NCBI GenBank assembly: GCA_964385465.1
Contig: CAYLPJ010000005.1
Location: 1 to 64,000, forward strand
DNA from: CAYLPJ01 sp964385465
GTDB lineage: Bacteria; Planctomycetota; Phycisphaerae; SM23-33
Direction: 5' to 3'
Length of the DNA: 64,000 bases
The notes under the pieces are model-generated. The model saw nothing but the letters and a program-made list of their open reading frames with translations, made no database searches and was not told the DNA's origin. A program made the position numbers and the translations under genes. Shown piece by piece: positions 59,928 to 64,000 of this stretch (position 1 is its first letter; every line of letters begins with the position of its first letter).

Positions 59928-62900
59928 ATGGCTCCGCGCAAGGCGACGGGCAAACCGGCTCTTCGATGGTGGCAGCGGCTCTGCCGGCTGGCCGTCGGTC
60001 TGCTGCTGCTGCTGGCGGCGGCGTACGCCGCCCTGCCCTATTGGGCGCCCACCGGCCTGCTCTGCCGCCGCCTCGCCGCCGACCTCGCCGCCCAGACCGG
60101 CGTGGCTGTCCATGTCGAGGGCATGACGCTCGGCTGGGCCGACGGGATCGAACTCCGCGGGCTGACCATCGCCTCGCCGGAAGGCTTCGGGGATGCCCCG
60201 GCCGTGCGGGTCGAGCGCGTGCGGACGGAGCTGGCCCCGATCGACCTGCTCGCCCGAGGCCGGCTGGGCCACCTGGAGCTGATCTCCCCGCGGGTGAACG
60301 TCCGCATCGACGCCGAGGGGGCGGTGAACCTCGCCCCGCTCGCGCGGCTGGAGGGCGGGCCGGATGTCGGGCGCGTGAGCGTCCGCGACGGCGTGGTCGT
60401 CCTCCGCGTGGCGGCGTCGCCGAAGACCGTCAACCTGCGGGTGGCGAGCTTCCAACTGGACACCTCCGGCCTGCGGCAGATGAGCATGTCCGCGGCGCTG
60501 GTTCAGGACGGCAACGTCCCGGAGGCGCCGGTGAGCCTCTCCCCACGCGCCGTCCAGGGCGCCGAGGCCGCCAGCGCGTCGCTGACGTTCCGCAACGTCG
60601 ACCTCGCCCAGCTCCCCCTGGCCGAGCTGGCCGGGCTGGACGTCCGCAAACTCAGCGGCCTGGCCGACGGGGCGCTGGACCTGAGCGTCCGCGCCGACGG
60701 CGTGGTCGAGAGCTTCCGGGCGGGCGTGTCGGCGAGGAAGCTGGAGGTCCAGCCCGCCGACCCGAACGTCCGCCTGCCGGCGCTGGACGCCGCCCGCGTG
60801 AGCGTCGCCGCGCGGTACGACAGCCTCACCCGGGCCCTGGAGCTGGAGAGCTTCGCCCTCCGCCTGCCCGGGGCCGACCTCACCGGCGAGGCCGAGGTCT
60901 TCAGCGAGGCCCTCGCCGGGCACTGGGAGGCCGTCGAACGCCTCCAACTCCGCGGCGAGATCGACCCGGCCCGGCTGGCCTCGCTGCTGACCGGCGCCGA
61001 CGAGTTGCCCGGCGGCCTGGCCGTCCGGGGGCCGGTCGGCGTCGGCGTCGACGCCCGGCGCGAGGGCACAAGGCTTCGCCTGCGCCTCGAGGCCGACGCG
61101 ACCGCCGCCGCACTCTCCCGCGCGGGCAGGCAGCTCAAGCCCCCCGGGCGAGAGCTCCGCATGGGCCTCGCCGGCGAGCTCGATCATCGCACCAGCAAGC
61201 TGACCGCCGAGGAGAGCTTCCTGCGATTGGCGGGCAACCGCTTCACCGGGCACGGGGCGCTGCGCAGCCTCCGCCGCCTCGCCCGCCGCCTCGGCCGACA
61301 GACCCGCCCGCTGGGCGGCGCACTGCTGGCCGAGCTGACCGGGCTGGACTGGCGCGGCGAGTGGGAGATCACCGACCTGCCGCCACTGCTGGCGGCCATG
61401 GGCGACGCCGCCGCCCGCCCGCCATGGGCCGACCTCCGCCTCGACGGCGAGCTCACCGGGCGATGGTTCCTCCACCACGGCTCGACCACGCGCGTGCACG
61501 TGACCTTCCACGCCCCGCCGGCGACGCGCCTGGCCGTCGGCGAGGCGTTCGTCAAGCCGCCCGATACGCCCCTGGACCTGGACGTCAACCTTGCCGTCGC
61601 GCCCAACGAGCCCGGCCTGCGGGACCTCGGCGTTGTCCTCACCGCCGGGGCCGGCAGACTGGCCCTCGAGCAGGCCGATGTCATGCCCGCCGGCACGGAC
61701 GGGACGCCCCCGCGGGCGAGGGGGCGGTTCTCCGTCGAGGACCTCCCGGCGCTGCTGGCTTGCCTGCCCGCCGCCGCCAACCTCGATGGCCGCGTCGCCG
61801 GCGGGCTGTCGGGGCAGTTCGACGTCGTCGCCGACGGCCGGCTGCACAGCCTGCGGCTTGCCGCCGACCTCAAGCCCGCCGACCTCCGCCTGGGCCCATG
61901 GTGGGTCAAGCCCCCCGGCCGCGCCGGAGAGCTGCGCCTCCGCGCTGCCTGCCCCCGCGCCGACGGCCCGGCGGAGTTCTCCGCCGTGTGGGAGACCCCC
62001 CGCGGCCAGGTCGACGCGCGGGGCGTGCTCCCGGCGGGCCTTCCCGCCACGGCCCGGCAGTGGCGGGCCCTGCTGGCCGGGCGACGTGCCGGCCCCGAGG
62101 GCACGGTCGCGAGGCTGTCGGCCGAGGCGGACGTGACGGACGCGTCCTGGCTGGCGGCCGCTTCGCCCGCCCTGGCCGACGCCCTCGGCGGCGCGCGGCT
62201 CGGCGGGGGGGCGCGAATCACCGCGACCGGGACGGTGCGCCCCGATGCGGCCGACGCCAACTGCTTCCTCGATGCCACCGCGCTGACCTGCGCCGTCGAT
62301 GCCCCCGTTGCCCGGGCCAAGGCCGCCGGCACTCCCTGCACGCTCGCGCTGGTCGGCCGCATCCAACGCCGCGATGGCGAGCTCGACCTCCACCTGCGCC
62401 GGGCCGAGGCCGCCCTCGGCGATGCCCGCGCAAGCCTCACCGGGCAGGCACGCCTGGCGGACGAGGCCCACGCCGCCACGCAACCCGCCGCCCTCGCCGG
62501 GCCGCTGCGGGCGATCGAGGCGCGAATCGACGTGGCCGCCGGGCCCGACGAGGCGCTGGCCGCCCTGCTGCCGGAGCTCCGCCGACTTCGCGACCGCCAC
62601 GGGCTCTCGGGGCGCGTGCGACTCGGCGGGGCCCTCCGGGGCGCCGACGGGCGATGGCGGGCCGATCTGCTGCTGGACGCCAACGAGCTGGCAGCCGCCA
62701 ACCTGCTGCCGCCCGCCGATGCCGCCGAGCCCAACGCTCCGCCTGCGCGGCTGGGGCCGGTCGTCAAGCCGGCGGACGTGCCGGCCCGGCTGGCGGTGAA
62801 CGCCTCGGCCCCGGCGGACCTGTCGCGCCTCGACGTGTCGCAGGCGGAGCTGCTGGCCGGCGACCTCCGCGTCGGCCTCTCGGGTTCGGCCCGGCTGGTT

Positions 62901-64000
62901 CGCGATGGCAACGCCCTCGCCGTGCAGCCCGGGGAGGGTTCGCTGAGGGTCACCGCCTCTACGAAACGCGCCCGGACGCTCGAGCGGCTGCTGCCCCGGC
63001 TGGCGCCGCTGAAGCTCCGCGGCGCCGCGGCCGTGACGGCCGAGCTGATCGACGCCAACGGCCCGGCGGTCGCCTCGGCCTCGGCGGCGCTGGAGGGCAT
63101 GGTCGTCCGCCTCCGCGGGCGGAACGTGCACCTCGACGGCGAGCTCGCCGTCCGCGGCGTGCGCCCGCGGGCCGTGCGGCTGCGGCTGGGCCCGGAGCCC
63201 GACGACATGGTGGAGCTGCCGGCGATCGACCATCTGAGGACCGACGGCCTGGAGGTGCTCGTCGGGGGCACGCACGGGTGGCTGGTGGCGGACGTGTCCT
63301 CGTTGCCGGTGGGGCCCGAGGGATCGTTCCAGGTCCTTGCCGACCGCTGGGACAACGCCGAGCTTGTCGCCTGGCTGGGCGAGAAGGGCGCGGCGACCCG
63401 CCCGGCGGCCCGGACGCTCGACGAGGACGACGCCAACGCCGTCCGCGCGACGGGGCGGATGCTGGCCCGGCTGGTGAAGCGGCTGCTGGGCCCCGCGGAG
63501 CTGGGCGGGCGGATCGACGTCCGCCACTTCCGCACGTACGACGAGTCCGTCCGGCAGGTCTACGACCTCCGCCGCCTCGCGGCGCGGCTGAAGGTCGCTG
63601 ACGGCGAGCTTTCATTCCGCTACACCGCCGGGCTCAACGGCGGGCGGACGACGAGCGGCTGCACGGTGGACCTGACCCGCCCGGCTTCGGTGGCGGCGTG
63701 CAGCGGCGGGCTGGAGGACGTCCTGGCCGAGGACAACATCCAGCCGCAGTTGGCCAAGCAGTTCCCGGGCAACACGGTGTACGGTACGTTCAGCCGGCAG
63801 GAGGAGACGAAGGCGGCGCTGTCGGAGCTCCTGGCCGGGGCGATCGACCCGCGGTACGACGTGCTGAAGGTGGGCACGGGCAAGACGGTCGCGACCGACG
63901 GGATGACCGAGGGGCGGGCGGCGCCGAAGTTCATCACCAACATCTTCCCCGGGCTGAACCTCGCGAAGTACCGCTACCGCAAGATGACCGGCTTCGCGGA
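59928..64000 (+). CDS. AsmA-like large envelope protein (3' end beyond window)
   Basis: At least 1357 codons are open to the window edge. It begins with a short basic segment and one membrane helix (LAVGLLLLLAAAYAALPYW, about residues 22-40), then GVAVHVEGMTLGWADGIELRGLTI, the pattern of AsmA/YhdP-type proteins in which many short beta-strands form a long groove. These proteins carry lipids between membranes in diderm bacteria. Repeats of the form LRGLxI/VSVRDGVVVL run through the part seen. The near-C-terminal segment in view (TVYGTFSRQEET) is not distinctive. It starts 25 bp after the YchF-like gene. Confidence 0.75.
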   Translation, partial: MAPRKATGKPALRWWQRLCRLAVGLLLLLAAAYAALPYWAPTGLLCRRLAADLAAQTGVAVHVEGMTLGWADGIELRGLTIASPEGFGDAPAVRVERVRTELAPIDLLARGRLGHLELISPRVNVRIDAEGAVNLAPLARLEGGPDVGRVSVRDGVVVLRVAASPKTVNLRVASFQLDTSGLRQMSMSAALVQDGNVPEAPVSLSPRAVQGAEAASASLTFRNVDLAQLPLAELAGLDVRKLSGLADGALDLSVRADGVVESFRAGVSARKLEVQPADPNVRLPALDAARVSVAARYDSLTRALELESFALRLPGADLTGEAEVFSEALAGHWEAVERLQLRGEIDPARLASLLTGADELPGGLAVRGPVGVGVDARREGTRLRLRLEADATAAALSRAGRQLKPPGRELRMGLAGELDHRTSKLTAEESFLRLAGNRFTGHGALRSLRRLARRLGRQTRPLGGALLAELTGLDWRGEWEITDLPPLLAAMGDAAARPPWADLRLDGELTGRWFLHHGSTTRVHVTFHAPPATRLAVGEAFVKPPDTPLDLDVNLAVAPNEPGLRDLGVVLTAGAGRLALEQADVMPAGTDGTPPRARGRFSVEDLPALLACLPAAANLDGRVAGGLSGQFDVVADGRLHSLRLAADLKPADLRLGPWWVKPPGRAGELRLRAACPRADGPAEFSAVWETPRGQVDARGVLPAGLPATARQWRALLAGRRAGPEGTVARLSAEADVTDASWLAAASPALADALGGARLGGGARITATGTVRPDAADANCFLDATALTCAVDAPVARAKAAGTPCTLALVGRIQRRDGELDLHLRRAEAALGDARASLTGQARLADEAHAATQPAALAGPLRAIEARIDVAAGPDEALAALLPELRRLRDRHGLSGRVRLGGALRGADGRWRADLLLDANELAAANLLPPADAAEPNAPPARLGPVVKPADVPARLAVNASAPADLSRLDVSQAELLAGDLRVGLSGSARLVRDGNALAVQPGEGSLRVTASTKRARTLERLLPRLAPLKLRGAAAVTAELIDANGPAVASASAALEGMVVRLRGRNVHLDGELAVRGVRPRAVRLRLGPEPDDMVELPAIDHLRTDGLEVLVGGTHGWLVADVSSLPVGPEGSFQVLADRWDNAELVAWLGEKGAATRPAARTLDEDDANAVRATGRMLARLVKRLLGPAELGGRIDVRHFRTYDESVRQVYDLRRLAARLKVADGELSFRYTAGLNGGRTTSGCTVDLTRPASVAACSGGLEDVLAEDNIQPQLAKQFPGNTVYGTFSRQEETKAALSELLAGAIDPRYDVLKVGTGKTVATDGMTEGRAAPKFITNIFPGLNLAKYRYRKMTGFA

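Noticed and set aside
54707..59953. Very long minus-strand open frame (over 1700 codons)
   Set aside because: It is antisense to the DUF58, transglutaminase, sulfatase and YchF-like genes, and composition alone explains it.
59966..63601. Plus-strand open frame of 1211 codons inside the last gene
   Set aside because: The frame from ATG 59928 gives a clear AsmA-like protein; the other frame is Arg/Pro/Ala-rich without domains.
1..64000. CRISPR arrays, tRNA or rRNA genes, prophage or IS elements
   Set aside because: No regularly spaced repeats, cloverleaf sequences, integrase, transposase or phage structural genes were recognised.

Overview
The window reads as chromosome of a high-GC member of the Planctomycetota, most likely Phycisphaerae or a related lineage. 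The indicators are a PVM-type (Planctomycetes/Verrucomicrobia) bacterial microcompartment (BMC) locus, several sulfatases and glycoside hydrolases, large PQQ-like beta-propeller proteins, a DUF1844 protein, an HPr-domain protein without a PTS, and ThuA/URO-D/cupin genes typical of that phylum. The taxon is inferred from gene content; no rRNA, tRNA, phage, IS element or CRISPR array was seen. Most long open frames antisense to genes are products of the roughly 70% GC composition.

Layout. 1-8.3 kb: mixed genes (PilZ, a membrane-anchored vWA protein, an HPr-like protein, DUF190 plus the fluoride channel CrcB/FluC, a URO-D family protein, a secreted multi-thioredoxin protein). 8.3-12.8 kb: a methyltransferase/beta-propeller fusion and an FAD oxidoreductase. 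12.9-22.5 kb: the BMC operon, all on the minus strand, led by a DeoR regulator and encoding PduL, three BMC-H, three BMC-P, an acetate kinase-like enzyme, a PduP-type aldehyde dehydrogenase, a class II aldolase, an RpiB-like protein and an aldolase-like protein. Five of the non-shell proteins carry candidate encapsulation helices. The expected chemistry is fuculose/rhamnulose-1-phosphate to lactaldehyde, then lactyl-CoA, lactyl-phosphate and lactate plus ATP.

22.6-32.3 kb: DUF1844, a sulfatase, a GH20 hexosaminidase and an unusual ABC importer. The importer has a solute-binding protein fused to a MalF-like permease and carrying inserted zinc-ribbon-like Cys pairs, followed by a MalG-like permease with an insert of about 440 residues; no ATPase gene is nearby. 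32.4-37 kb: a second minus-strand operon with a BMC link, encoding a PduS/RnfC-like Fe-S flavoprotein, a PduT-like BMC-T trimer with the cluster-ligand Cys, an unrecognised 250-aa protein and a YitJ-type homocysteine methyltransferase/methylenetetrahydrofolate reductase. It could supply electron export or NAD+ recycling for the BMC, or join it to one-carbon metabolism. This is the most interesting system in the window.

37.4-46.2 kb: HU, a GH35 beta-galactosidase, an AMMECR1-like protein, two diverged copies of an unknown gene flanking an AT-rich island with two perfect palindromes, and a ThuA/CAP pair. 46.8-52.4 kb: cupin, a secreted clan A glycoside hydrolase, a Uma2 nuclease-fold protein and an SBBP beta-propeller. 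52.4-57.2 kb: an intergenic palindromic repeat cluster, then the MoxR-DUF58-transglutaminase operon. 57.4-64 kb: a sulfatase, a YchF-like P-loop NTPase and the first about 1,357 codons of an AsmA-like envelope protein that runs off the window.
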